Below are positions 16,185 through 23,792 of a stretch of DNA of 51,595 nt, piece after piece. The position numbers were made by a program, and so were the translations under genes. Below the pieces are notes generated by a model. That model made no database searches and had not been told where the DNA came from. It saw only the letters and a program-made list of their open reading frames with translations. Position 1 is the first letter of the stretch; every line of letters starts with the position of its first letter. Origin of the DNA: VGCC01 sp044375955 (GTDB lineage Bacteria; Actinomycetota; Actinomycetes; S36-B12). The stretch spans positions 1-51,595 of the forward strand of contig JBILLS010000010.1 of the NCBI GenBank assembly GCA_044375955.1, read 5' to 3'.

Positions 16185-16721
16185 CTAGACCGGCCGGGAA
16201 TCCACATCATCGTCGTCGCACACGTCCCTGAGGTCGACCAGTGTTCGATCGTGGGCCGCGAGAATGTCATGGGCGCCAGAGTCGTTCGCAATGGTGTCGA
16301 TGAGTGTTTGCCAGTGTTCCCTGTCGATCCGGACCGGGTAACCGGGACGGTCCCCATAAGCGGCCTGTACCAGGCTGCCGGGAGTGTCGATCACTCGCCG
16401 GATCCCGGCGGCGGTGATCCCTGGCTGATCCACGCGGATCACGACTGCGCTGTCCGCGTCGGATGCTGCGCGCGCCCACTTGAGTCCGATGCGTAGTGAG
16501 GAGCCCATGCCTTCCTCCCACCCGTGGTTCACAATGACCAAGCAGTCATCCACCAGGCCTTCCCAGCCTCCGAGAATGGTGTAGACGGGATCACATCCCG
16601 CATCGCAGAGAGCCCTGACGGCCCGGTCCACGAGCCGTTCACCCTCGAATTCGAACGGGGCCACTGTGCCGCCAACTCTGGTGCCGTCGCCAGCGGCGAG
16701 AACGATTCCTGCGACCTTCAT
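16185..16721 (-). CDS. MocA-like nucleotidyltransferase (molybdenum-cofactor type)
   Basis: About 178 residues; MobA/MocA-like NTP-transferase fold. The nucleotide loop Leu-Ala-Ala-Gly-Asp-Gly-Thr-Arg is at 8-15, and Arg-Val-Asp-Gln-Pro-Gly-Ile carries the metal-binding Asp-Gln-Pro of the MocA/MobA group. Relatives attach CMP or GMP to molybdopterin, and the neighbouring moa genes support that role. The usual Lys after the Gly-Gly of the loop (Pro-Lys-Ala) is replaced by Val20. The ATG at 16721 has GGGAG eight bases upstream and a TATACA further up. It ends in an acidic Asp-rich tail. It diverges from moaE. Confidence 0.72.
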   Translation of the reverse strand: MKVAGIVLAAGDGTRVGGTVAPFEFEGERLVDRAVRALCDAGCDPVYTILGGWEGLVDDCLVIVNHGWEEGMGSSLRIGLKWARAASDADSAVVIRVDQPGITAAGIRRVIDTPGSLVQAAYGDRPGYPVRIDREHWQTLIDTIANDSGAHDILAAHDRTLVDLRDVCDDDDVDSRPV

Positions 16722-16782
16722 TGAGTGACTCCCGGGTGTATAGGTCCGGTCAGAGCGTCCCAGCAGGACCAATAATGGAACG

Positions 16783-17205
16783 ATGTCACAGGTCCGGCAC
16801 GTCGGTGTGGGCGAGGGGTGGATCGACCCCGAGGCCCTGCGTGCCGCGGTCGCGGACCCGTCCGCGGGGGCCACGGTCCTGTTCACCGGGGATGTCCGGG
16901 ATAACGATCGTGGACGGACGGTGATGTCCCTTTCCTACGAGGCCCACCCGAGTGCCAAGGACGTGCTAGCCGAGGTTGCCCTGGAGATCGCGGAGCGATT
17001 CGACGTCATCGCGGTCGCGATCGCGCACCGTCATGGACCGATTCCCATCGGTGAAGCAGCGTTGGTCGCCGCCGTGAGTGCACGTCACCGCGAGGAGGCC
17101 TTCGCCGCATGTATCGCCCTGGTGGACCTCGCCAAGGAACGCATCCCGATCTGGAAGCACCAGGTATTCGCCGATGGCACGGACGAGTGGGTGAATTGCG
17201 CATGA
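16783..17205 (+). CDS. moaE: molybdopterin synthase large subunit MoaE
   Basis: 140 residues, the normal MoaE length. Conserved parts are Phe-Thr-Gly-Asp-Val-Arg-Asp near the N-terminus, Leu-Ser-Tyr-Glu-Ala-His-Pro, His-Arg-His-Gly in the middle, and the C-terminal Ile-Pro-Ile-Trp-Lys-His-Gln whose Lys is catalytic. With thiocarboxylated MoaD it inserts the two dithiolene sulfurs into precursor Z (cPMP) in the cytoplasm. AATAAT lies six bases before the ATG. The stop overlaps the moaA start as ATGA. Confidence 0.93.
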   Translation: MSQVRHVGVGEGWIDPEALRAAVADPSAGATVLFTGDVRDNDRGRTVMSLSYEAHPSAKDVLAEVALEIAERFDVIAVAIAHRHGPIPIGEAALVAAVSARHREEAFAACIALVDLAKERIPIWKHQVFADGTDEWVNCA

Positions 17206-18206
17206 GCGCCGAACTCGTCGATACCTACGGTCGTGTGCACCGGGACATGCGTGTGTCTTTGACTGATCGATGCTCGCTTCGCTGCACCTACTGCATGCCT
17301 GCCGACTTCGCGGACTGGATTCCTGGTGATCATCTGCTCACGACCGATGAACTCATGCTCATCCTCGACGTCGCGACTGAGCTGGGCATCAATCAGGTGC
17401 GTCTCACCGGCGGAGAACCCCTGTTGCGGCCGGATGTCGTCGATGTTGTGCGACGGATCTACGCGCTCACGCATGCTCCGAAGATCTCCCTTACGACCAA
17501 TGGACTGAGGCTCGCGCAAGTGGCGCAGCCGCTGGCGGATGCCGGCCTGGAGCGCGTGAACATCAGTCTCGATACTTTGAATCGTGACCGCTTCGCTGCG
17601 ATGACGCACCGGGATCGTCTGGACGATGTCCTCGTGGGAATCGAAGCGGCGAAGAAAGCTGGACTACTTCCGATCAAGGTCAATGCAGTGCTCATGCGCG
17701 GTGTCAATGACGACGAAGCCGTTCCCCTTCTGCGTCGCGCTCTCGATAGTGGATGGCAACTGCGATTCATCGAGCAAATGCCACTCGATGCCGGAGGACT
17801 CTGGGCGCGACCGACCATGGTCACGGCCGATGAAATCATGCAGCTGCTCGTTGCGGAATTCGACCTCACGCCCGTGCCTACCCGCGGCTCCGCTCCCGCT
17901 GAGGAGTTCTTCGTCGATGGTGGGCCGGAGACCGTCGGAATCATCGCAAGCGTCTCGCGCCCCTTCTGTGCCGCATGTGATCGGCTACGCCTCACCGCCG
18001 ACGGTCAATTCCGAAACTGTCTCTTCGCACGTGATGAGACCGATGCGCGGAGTGTCATTCGTGATGTGACCCTGAACGAGGACGCTAGACGGGCTGCCGT
18101 GGCAGGCATACTCCGCTCGGTTACTCGGGCGAAGCTGCCCGGTCACGGAATCAACGATCCGACGTTCATCCAGCCGGCACGCCCGATGTCGGCGATCGGC
18201 GGCTAG
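17202..18206 (+). CDS. moaA: GTP 3',8-cyclase MoaA (radical SAM)
   Basis: 334 residues. The N-terminal radical-SAM cluster motif is Cys-Ser-Leu-Arg-Cys-Thr-Tyr-Cys. The SAM-binding Thr-Gly-Gly-Glu-Pro-Leu follows at about residue 68. The C-terminal second [4Fe-4S] motif is Cys-x2-Cys-x13-Cys. The protein ends in Gly-Gly, as MoaA does. It performs the first step of molybdenum-cofactor synthesis on GTP, together with MoaC. It is coupled to moaE by a 4-base overlap. Its last codons and stop lie in the palindrome shared with moaD on the other strand. Confidence 0.96.
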   Translation: MSAELVDTYGRVHRDMRVSLTDRCSLRCTYCMPADFADWIPGDHLLTTDELMLILDVATELGINQVRLTGGEPLLRPDVVDVVRRIYALTHAPKISLTTNGLRLAQVAQPLADAGLERVNISLDTLNRDRFAAMTHRDRLDDVLVGIEAAKKAGLLPIKVNAVLMRGVNDDEAVPLLRRALDSGWQLRFIEQMPLDAGGLWARPTMVTADEIMQLLVAEFDLTPVPTRGSAPAEEFFVDGGPETVGIIASVSRPFCAACDRLRLTADGQFRNCLFARDETDARSVIRDVTLNEDARRAAVAGILRSVTRAKLPGHGINDPTFIQPARPMSAIGG

Positions 18207-18211
18207 CCGCC
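18198..18211. repeat. perfect 14-base palindrome encoding both the MoaA and MoaD C-termini
   Basis: GGCGGCTAGCCGCC reads as Gly-Gly-stop on both strands, closing moaA rightward and moaD leftward. The two coding regions overlap by four bases (CTAG). It could also fold as a hairpin in either transcript, but has no T-run. Confidence 0.95.
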
Positions 18212-18445
18212 AGCGAAGGGTGGCAGCACATCCACCTGGCTGCCGTCGACGACGGTCACGGACGAGTGGTCCCCATGGACGGCGATTCCATCCACGAGGA
18301 AGCTGCACCGGGGGAGGACAGTAGGCAAACCCGGGAATGCCTGGGCGAGTCCGGTGAGAATCTCGGCGAGTGAACCTGAGGGAACTTCCGTTTGGTCGAC
18401 ACCAGCGGCTGCGCGTGCCGCGGCGAAGAGTCGAACGGTCACCAT
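18203..18445 (-). CDS. moaD: molybdopterin synthase sulfur carrier MoaD
   Basis: 80 residues, ubiquitin-like. It starts Val-Thr-Val-Arg-Leu-Phe-Ala-Ala-Ala-Arg and ends Asp-Val-Leu-Pro-Pro-Phe-Ala-Gly-Gly; the terminal Gly-Gly is the site of adenylylation and thiocarboxylation. It partners MoaE. It is transcribed against the rest of the cluster, between moaA and moeA, with TACCGT six bases before its ATG, so its dosage can be set apart from moaE. No MoeB-type activating enzyme is in the window. Confidence 0.93.
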   Translation of the reverse strand: MVTVRLFAAARAAAGVDQTEVPSGSLAEILTGLAQAFPGLPTVLPRCSFLVDGIAVHGDHSSVTVVDGSQVDVLPPFAGG

Positions 18446-18451
18446 GGCTGC

Positions 18452-18457
18452 ACGGTA
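18452..18457 (-). promoter_or_regulatory. putative leaderless promoter -10 of moaD
   Basis: The reverse strand reads TACCGT, six bases (GCAGCC), then the ATG at 18445. Confidence 0.45.
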
Positions 18458-18489
18458 CGCGCGAGTCCTCAGGGCTGTGTGAGTGGCCG

Positions 18490-18495
18490 TAGGCT
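18490..18495 (+). promoter_or_regulatory. putative leaderless promoter -10 of moeA
   Basis: TAGGCT is followed by exactly six bases and the GTG at 18502, with no ribosome-binding site. The divergent moaD hexamer lies 32 bases to the left. Confidence 0.45.
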
Positions 18496-18501
18496 TCCCA
18501 T

Positions 18502-19719
18502 GTGCTCTCCGTCGACGACTACCGCGATCGCGTGGTCGCCAGCGTCTATGTTCTGGAGCCGCTTGAGCTTCCTCTGGCTGACTGCCATGGGTGCGTGCCC
18601 GCTGAAGATGTGATCGCTACGTGGCCGCTGCCGTCGTTCGACAACTCGTCGATGGACGGGTACGCGGTCCGCGCCGCGGATGTGGCATCCGCCTCGGAGG
18701 CGAATCCGGTGACGTTGCGTGTCGTGGACGATGTTCCCGCGGGTTACCGACCAAGTGTTCCCGTGAGTGAGGGCACGTGTGTGCGCATCATGACCGGGGC
18801 ACCCCTCCCCGATGGCGCCGATGCGGTCGTCCCGGTGGAGTCGACCGACGCAGGGACCGAGATGGTGCAGATCCGGGCCAGCGCAGAGATCGGGGCGTGT
18901 ATTCGCAAGGCCGGTGAGGACGTCATCGTCGGAGATCGTGTCTTGGCGGCGGGCACCCTGCTCTCGTCACGTCACCTGGCAGTCCTCGCCGCAGTTGGCC
19001 GAGGATCGCTGCGTGTGCATCCCCGGCCACGGATCGCGGTGATCTCCACCGGCAGTGAGCTCGTTGAGCCCGGTACCGAATTGAGTCGCGGGCTGATCTC
19101 CGACTCCAACTCCTTTCTTCTGGTGGCGGCAGCTCGGGAGGCAGGTGCGCAGGCCTACCGGGTACCACCGGTTGTCGATGACGCGGAGGCGTTCCGCACC
19201 GCGATCTACGACCAACTGCATCGTGCAGATCTGATCGTCACTAGTGGCGGGGTCAGCATGGGTGCCCACGACACGGTGAAAGCTGTTTTCAGTGACATGG
19301 GGACCGTCGACTTCATGAAGGTGGCGATGCATCCGGGAATGCCGCAGGGGCACGGCCACGTAGGCGAGGACCGCATACCGGTCATCACGTTGCCGGGGAA
19401 CCCAGTGAGCTCCTTTATCTCGTTCCAGAACTTCGTACGCCCCGCCATCCAACGCATGCGGGGCCTCCCTTCTGGACCTCGCCCCACGAAGCGAATGACC
19501 ATCGATATCGCGATGACTTCGCCAGAGAACAAGCGTCAATTCGCGCGCGGTCGATTCATCGATGCAACAACCGTCACCCCCGTCGGGGTCGGTCAGGGCT
19601 CGCATATCGTCGGTGGTCTCGCTGCGTCCGACTGTCTCATCGTGATCCCCGAGGGTGTGGTGTCGGTTGCGGCCGGGGAGTTGGTCGACGTTGTTGACCT
19701 AAGGGGAGACGTGCCGTGA
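18502..19719 (+). CDS. moeA: molybdopterin molybdenumtransferase MoeA
   Basis: 405 residues, normal for MoeA. It inserts molybdate into adenylylated molybdopterin. Recognisable blocks are Pro-Ser-Phe-Asp-Asn-Ser-Ser-Met-Asp-Gly-Tyr-Ala (domain I), Ile-Met-Thr-Gly-Ala-Pro-Leu-Pro, Ile-Ser-Thr-Gly-Ser-Glu-Leu, the MPT-binding Thr-Ser-Gly-Gly-Val-Ser-Met-Gly, and Leu-Pro-Gly-Asn-Pro-Val-Ser-Ser in domain III. It starts a three-gene unit moeA-moaC-moaB with GTGA and ATGA overlaps. Confidence 0.95.
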   Translation: MLSVDDYRDRVVASVYVLEPLELPLADCHGCVPAEDVIATWPLPSFDNSSMDGYAVRAADVASASEANPVTLRVVDDVPAGYRPSVPVSEGTCVRIMTGAPLPDGADAVVPVESTDAGTEMVQIRASAEIGACIRKAGEDVIVGDRVLAAGTLLSSRHLAVLAAVGRGSLRVHPRPRIAVISTGSELVEPGTELSRGLISDSNSFLLVAAAREAGAQAYRVPPVVDDAEAFRTAIYDQLHRADLIVTSGGVSMGAHDTVKAVFSDMGTVDFMKVAMHPGMPQGHGHVGEDRIPVITLPGNPVSSFISFQNFVRPAIQRMRGLPSGPRPTKRMTIDIAMTSPENKRQFARGRFIDATTVTPVGVGQGSHIVGGLAASDCLIVIPEGVVSVAAGELVDVVDLRGDVP

Positions 19720-20186
19720 GCGAGTTCACGCACTTGGATTCCAGCGGTGCCGCACGCATGGTCGACGTCACGGGAAAGCAGGTCACCGAACGGAGAGCCA
19801 CGGCTCGCGCGGTCGTCACGGTCGGTCCCGAGGTAGTGAACCTCCTCCGGGGCGCGGGGGTGCCCAAGGGTGATGCCCTCGCCGTAGCCCGGGTCGCCGC
19901 CATCGCGGGCGCCAAGCGCACACCGGACCTGATCCCTCTCTGTCACCCCATCGCCGTGCACGGAGTCGACGTGCATATAGAGGTGATGGATTCCGGGGTG
20001 GAGATCGCGGTCACCGTCCGTACCGCCGACCGCACGGGGGTCGAGATGGAGGCGCTGACCGGTGCGAGTGTCGGTGCCCTCGCGATCATCGACATGGTCA
20101 AGGGGGTCGATCGGATGGCCGCGATCGATCGAGTGGAACTCCTCGAGAAGTCCGGTGGTCGCTCCGGTACGTGGACGTGTCCATGA
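19716..20186 (+). CDS. moaC: cyclic pyranopterin monophosphate synthase MoaC
   Basis: 156 residues. MoaC signatures are Met-Val-Asp-Val-Thr-Gly-Lys at the start, Lys-Arg-Thr-Pro-Asp-Leu-Ile-Pro-Leu-Cys-His-Pro, Gly-Val-Glu-Met-Glu-Ala-Leu-Thr and the catalytic Met-Val-Lys-Gly-Val-Asp-Arg. It converts the MoaA product to cPMP. The GTG start shares four bases with the moeA stop, and its stop overlaps moaB as ATGA, so the three proteins are made together. Confidence 0.96.
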   Translation: MSEFTHLDSSGAARMVDVTGKQVTERRATARAVVTVGPEVVNLLRGAGVPKGDALAVARVAAIAGAKRTPDLIPLCHPIAVHGVDVHIEVMDSGVEIAVTVRTADRTGVEMEALTGASVGALAIIDMVKGVDRMAAIDRVELLEKSGGRSGTWTCP

Positions 20187-20668
20187 CCTACCGGGCCCTC
20201 GTTCTTTGCGTCTCCACCCGGGCGGCATCGGGTGTCTACGGGGATGCATCGGGTCCGATACTGGTGAGTGGTCTTCGTGAGTTGGGCCTCGACGTCGAGG
20301 GCCCGCAAGTGGTACCGGACGGCGACGAGGTCGAAGAAGCTCTACGCGGTGCGGTCGAGGCAGGCTTCGACCTGGTCGTCACCACCGGTGGAACCGGGCA
20401 CACACCCCGAGACCTCACACCCGAGATGACCCGCCGGGTGATCGACCGCGAATCCCCTGGCCTCGCCGAGTCGGTGCGTTCCCACGGTGTCACACACGGG
20501 GTACCGACCGCCGTGCTGTCCCGGGGGATCGCCGGTCTTGCGGGGAGTTGCCTGATCGTCAACCTGCCCGGATCGCCCGGTGGATGCCGGGATGGGCTCG
20601 CCGCTCTCGGACCGGTGCTGGGCCACGCGCTCGACCAGATCCACGGTGGGGACCACCCGCGCCGCTAG
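20183..20668 (+). CDS. moaB: molybdopterin adenylyltransferase-type protein (MoaB/MogA family)
   Basis: 161 residues of the MogA/MoaB fold. The conserved substrate site Thr-Thr-Gly-Gly-Thr-Gly is near residue 73, followed by Pro-Arg-Asp-Leu-Thr-Pro-Glu, and Asn-Leu-Pro-Gly-Ser-Pro-Gly-Gly comes near the end. In actinobacteria this protein is the candidate for adenylylating molybdopterin before MoeA acts; whether a given MoaB is active must be tested. It is last in the moeA unit. Its stop is three bases before the PHO-like repeats of pstC. Confidence 0.9.
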   Translation: MTYRALVLCVSTRAASGVYGDASGPILVSGLRELGLDVEGPQVVPDGDEVEEALRGAVEAGFDLVVTTGGTGHTPRDLTPEMTRRVIDRESPGLAESVRSHGVTHGVPTAVLSRGIAGLAGSCLIVNLPGSPGGCRDGLAALGPVLGHALDQIHGGDHPRR

Positions 20669-20671
20669 TTC

Positions 20672-20704
20672 GTTCATCGTTCGTTCACTTTTTGTTTTCA
20701 CCTG
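20672..20704 (+). promoter_or_regulatory. PHO-box-like direct repeats upstream of pstC
   Basis: Three consecutive 11-base units GTTCATCGTTC, GTTCACTTTTT and GTTTTCACCTG begin directly after moaB. The 11-base period and GTTCA core match the actinobacterial PhoP operator (direct repeats of roughly GTTCACC-type units, known from Streptomyces). They lie 50 bases before the pstC ATG, placed to activate the pst genes under phosphate starvation. Operator function is inferred; no PhoR/PhoP genes are in the window. Confidence 0.65.
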
Positions 20705-20754
20705 GTACCCCTACTGATGCTCTTTCGGATACCGGGAAGCGATTGGCTACCGCC

Positions 20755-21720
20755 ATGGCGGGCACCGATGTGATGCGCGACCTTCAATCAGCAGCAACAT
20801 CTCATCGAGGCGACAGGGTCTTCAACCGCATCATCACCGCGTGTGCCTTCGCGTCGCTCCTCGTGCTCGCCGGTATTACGGTGTTTTTGGGTTTGCAGGC
20901 CATCCCGGCCTTTGAGACTCAGGGATGGTCATTTCTCACCACCACCGCGTGGGACATCAACACGGAGCCGCCGACGGCGGGAATCTGGGGCATGCTGTAC
21001 GGATCGGTTCTCCTGTCCGTCATTGCTCTGGTAATCGCGGTGCCGGCATCAGTCTTGTTGTCGATCTTCATCGTCTTTCTTTCTCCCGCACGACTTTCAA
21101 AGACACTGACGAACTTGATCGACCTCATGGCAGCGATTCCCTCCGTGATCCTGGGTTTGTGGGCCTTCTACATTCTCAATCCCCCCGCGGAGGAGTGGCA
21201 GCGAATCATTCATCAATATCTCGGGTGGATTCCGATCTTCGAGAACACTTCGGGCAACTTCCTCGGCACTCCTTTCGTAGCTGGGTTCGTCCTGGCGATC
21301 ATGATGATTCCGATTGTCACGTCGGTCACGCGCGAGGTGCTGAGTCGCACGCCACCAGAGCTCGTGAATGCTGCAGAATCCCTGGGTTGCTCACTATGGA
21401 CCATGTTGCGCTACGTGGCGCTGCCCTATGGTCGTGGTGGGATTGTTGGTGGCGTGATGCTGGGCCTCGGGCGTGCCCTGGGTGAGACGATCGCGGTCTT
21501 CTTTGTGTTGAAACTCGTCTACGAAACGAACTGGTACAAGATCATCGAGTCCGGGGGTGGGTCCGTTGCGACTCTCATCGTGTCCCGCTTCGGCGAAGTC
21601 ACGGGCCCCTTCGAGCTCTCGCTGCTCCTCGCGGCCGGTTTCTTCCTCTTCATCGGAACGCTCATCGTGAACGTCATTGCCAACATCATCGTGAGTAGGA
21701 CCGGGAGGTTGCAACGGTGA
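20755..21720 (+). CDS. pstC: phosphate ABC transporter permease PstC
   Basis: About 321 residues with six main membrane segments. It contains the EAA-type loop contacting PstB (Glu-Leu-Val-Asn-Ala-Ala-Glu-Ser-Leu-Gly-Cys) and PstC-type Pro-Ser-Val-Ile-Leu-Gly-Leu-Trp. With PstA it forms the high-affinity phosphate channel in the cytoplasmic membrane. The ATG at 20755 leaves a normal short cytoplasmic N-terminus; an open reading frame continues upstream into moaB and is rejected. PHO-like repeats precede it. It overlaps pstA by GTGA. Confidence 0.92.
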   Translation: MAGTDVMRDLQSAATSHRGDRVFNRIITACAFASLLVLAGITVFLGLQAIPAFETQGWSFLTTTAWDINTEPPTAGIWGMLYGSVLLSVIALVIAVPASVLLSIFIVFLSPARLSKTLTNLIDLMAAIPSVILGLWAFYILNPPAEEWQRIIHQYLGWIPIFENTSGNFLGTPFVAGFVLAIMMIPIVTSVTREVLSRTPPELVNAAESLGCSLWTMLRYVALPYGRGGIVGGVMLGLGRALGETIAVFFVLKLVYETNWYKIIESGGGSVATLIVSRFGEVTGPFELSLLLAAGFFLFIGTLIVNVIANIIVSRTGRLQR

Positions 21721-22799
21721 GCACTTCCGTTGTCGATCCCACCATCTCCGACAGGCTCGGTGCAGAGCGTCCGCAGCGCCCCTGGCGCAAGAAGCCAACC
21801 AAGTTCACTGTGAGTGTGGCTTTGGCGATCGTCGTACCGGCTCTCATTGTCGCGTGGCTGTTCTTTGGCACGGAGATTCCGGGAGTGATCATCGCCGTTG
21901 TAATTTACCTCCCGCTGCAGTTGATCGCGGCAGGGATAACTGCATGGGTGAATCGTGGAGTTCGGAATATCGGGGACTCCGTCATCATCGTGCTTGCAAT
22001 CGGAGCTACCGTCTTCAGTCTCGTTGTGCTGATCTCTGTCCTGTTGTCCTTGGTCATCAGAGGTATCGGCGCCGTGAGTGCACATTTCCTCTACCAAAAC
22101 AGTGTGTACATCAACCCAAGCACGCCGTTGGAGTACGGGGGTATCGGGCATGCGATGGTTGGCACCCTCCTCATCCTCCTGATCGCATCCCTGATTGCCG
22201 TCCCCATCGGCATCGCGACTGCCGTGTACATAACCGAAGTTCGAGGAAGAGCCGTCCCGTATGTGCGCTTCTTCGTTCAGGCGATGTCAGGTGTGCCGTC
22301 TGTGGTGGCCGGTCTCTTTATTCTCACGATCGCGGTGGCCACCGGAGCTTTCAACCAGAGCGCCTTTGCCGGCGGACTTGCCTATGCGATTCTCATGCTG
22401 CCTACGGTCGCTCGAACGGCTGAAGAAGTGCTGAAGTTGGTCCCGGACGACCTCCGCACCGGCGCCCTCGCCCTTGGATCTACTCGGGCCCGTACGGTCC
22501 TCAAGGTTGTGATTCCAGCAGCGAAAACGGGAATCATCACGGCGATCCTCCTCGGAATCGCTAGAGTCATTGGTGAGACGGCCCCCTTGCTGCTCGCAGC
22601 GGGCAACAACGATGGGACGGTCATAAACCCGTTCGGTCAGGCCATTGCATCGGTCCCCGTTTACATCTTCAACAACGTTGCACTGCCGTACCCAGACGCA
22701 GTGACGCGAGCCTGGGGTTCGGCGCTCGTCTTGATGATTCTAGTTGCAGTTCTCTTCACGCTTGCCCGAATCCTCGGTCGCAACAAGGTAGGAAAGTAG
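21717..22799 (+). CDS. pstA: phosphate ABC transporter permease PstA
   Basis: 360 residues, longer than the common ~290. An N-terminal extension of roughly 90 residues holds two additional hydrophobic segments before the usual permease part. The transporter core shows Ser-Gly-Val-Pro-Ser-Val-Val-Ala-Gly-Leu-Phe, the EAA loop Pro-Asp-Asp-Leu-Arg-Thr-Gly-Ala-Leu-Ala-Leu-Gly-Ser-Thr, and Gly-Glu-Thr-Ala-Pro-Leu. Extended PstA proteins are known in actinobacteria. It starts with GTG inside the pstC stop. Confidence 0.93.
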   Translation: MSTSVVDPTISDRLGAERPQRPWRKKPTKFTVSVALAIVVPALIVAWLFFGTEIPGVIIAVVIYLPLQLIAAGITAWVNRGVRNIGDSVIIVLAIGATVFSLVVLISVLLSLVIRGIGAVSAHFLYQNSVYINPSTPLEYGGIGHAMVGTLLILLIASLIAVPIGIATAVYITEVRGRAVPYVRFFVQAMSGVPSVVAGLFILTIAVATGAFNQSAFAGGLAYAILMLPTVARTAEEVLKLVPDDLRTGALALGSTRARTVLKVVIPAAKTGIITAILLGIARVIGETAPLLLAAGNNDGTVINPFGQAIASVPVYIFNNVALPYPDAVTRAWGSALVLMILVAVLFTLARILGRNKVGK

Positions 22800-22823
22800 G
22801 TTCCCCTAATGGAAGGTGTGTCG

Positions 22824-23663
22824 ATGTCATCACCGGAACTCGAGAACTTGTCAGCGCTGGAAACCCAGCTGGTGGAAAAGTCGGGGGCACCTGCTCCTCT
22901 GGTCATGAAGACGGAGGACGTCAGCGTCTGGTTCGGCAAGCGAAAGGTCCTCGAGGGTGTGAGCATCGACTTCCCCAAGGGCACGTGCACGGCACTCATC
23001 GGCCCCTCCGGGTGTGGTAAGTCGACCTTCATTCGCACCTTGAATCGGTTGCATGAATTGATTCCGGGTGCGGCTCTCGCGGGTTCCGTGCTCTACGAGG
23101 GCAAGGACATCTACGACGCCGACATCGACCCGGTCCATATCCGGCTCAAGATCGGCATGGTCTTCCAGAAGCCCAACCCCTTCCCCAGCATGACCATCCG
23201 CGGGAACGTCCTCTCTGGTCTCAAACTTTCAGGAATGAAGCGCCCGAATCACGACGAGATCGTGGAGGAGACCCTTCGGGCCGCGGGGCTGTGGAACGAG
23301 GTCAAGGATCGCCTGAATGCCGCCGCCGGTGAACTCTCTGGAGGTCAGCAGCAGCGCCTCGTGATCGCGCGAGCGTTGGCGGTCCAGCCGCACGTCCTCC
23401 TCATGGACGAGCCCTGCTCAGCGCTCGATCCCGCATCCACGCTCAAGATCGAGGAAACTATCCGCGAGCTGTCCAAGGAGGTCACCATCATCATCGTGAC
23501 CCACAACATGCAGCAGGCCGTGCGGGTGTCGGACAATACGGCGTTTTTCCTGGCTGCGGAAAATGAGCCCGGGCATGTAGTAGAGCAGGGGCCCACCACG
23601 GAGATTTTCGGAAATCCGCGTGATCAGCGAACACTTGATTACGTCAATGGGCGCTTTGGTTAA
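22824..23663 (+). CDS. pstB: phosphate ABC transporter ATPase PstB
   Basis: About 279 residues. Walker A is Gly-Pro-Ser-Gly-Cys-Gly-Lys-Ser-Thr, the Q-loop Phe-Gln-Lys-Pro-Asn-Pro-Phe-Pro is typical of PstB, the signature is Leu-Ser-Gly-Gly-Gln-Gln-Gln-Arg, and Walker B is Leu-Leu-Met-Asp-Glu-Pro-Cys-Ser-Ala-Leu-Asp. It powers PstCA. The ATG at 22824 is preferred because GGAAGG (22811-22816) lies seven bases upstream; ATG 22809 is five codons earlier. The stop codon is embedded in the repeat region preceding pstS. Confidence 0.95.
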   Translation: MSSPELENLSALETQLVEKSGAPAPLVMKTEDVSVWFGKRKVLEGVSIDFPKGTCTALIGPSGCGKSTFIRTLNRLHELIPGAALAGSVLYEGKDIYDADIDPVHIRLKIGMVFQKPNPFPSMTIRGNVLSGLKLSGMKRPNHDEIVEETLRAAGLWNEVKDRLNAAAGELSGGQQQRLVIARALAVQPHVLLMDEPCSALDPASTLKIEETIRELSKEVTIIIVTHNMQQAVRVSDNTAFFLAAENEPGHVVEQGPTTEIFGNPRDQRTLDYVNGRFG

Positions 23664-23754
23664 CCAACCCGTAACCAAGTCACCGATTGTTCATGCTGCC
23701 GTCGGTTTCTGGTCAGGGAACCTGTAACGACTGGTCACCTTTTTTGTTTAGCGT
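23659..23754 (+). promoter_or_regulatory. pstS promoter region with PHO-like repeats
   Basis: Units TTAACCAACCC (23660-23670) and GTAACCAAGTC (23671-23681) repeat TAACCAA with an 11-base period. A second block has GTAACGACT (23724-23732) and GGTCACCTTTT (23733-23743), the latter resembling the GTTCACTTTTT unit at pstC. GTAAC..GTCACC..GTT thus occurs twice (23671-23691 and 23724-23748). TAGCGT at 23749-23754 is a fitting -10, giving a leader of about 32 bases with AGGAG. An independent phosphate-responsive promoter is inferred. Confidence 0.5.
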
Positions 23755-23792
23755 CGTGGCTGTAGGAACATTCCATCGGTTAGGAGATTATC

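Noticed and set aside
20548..20754. Upstream in-frame extension of pstC through the end of moaB
   Set aside because: It would run through moaB and the PHO-like repeats, and the added residues are not membrane-like.
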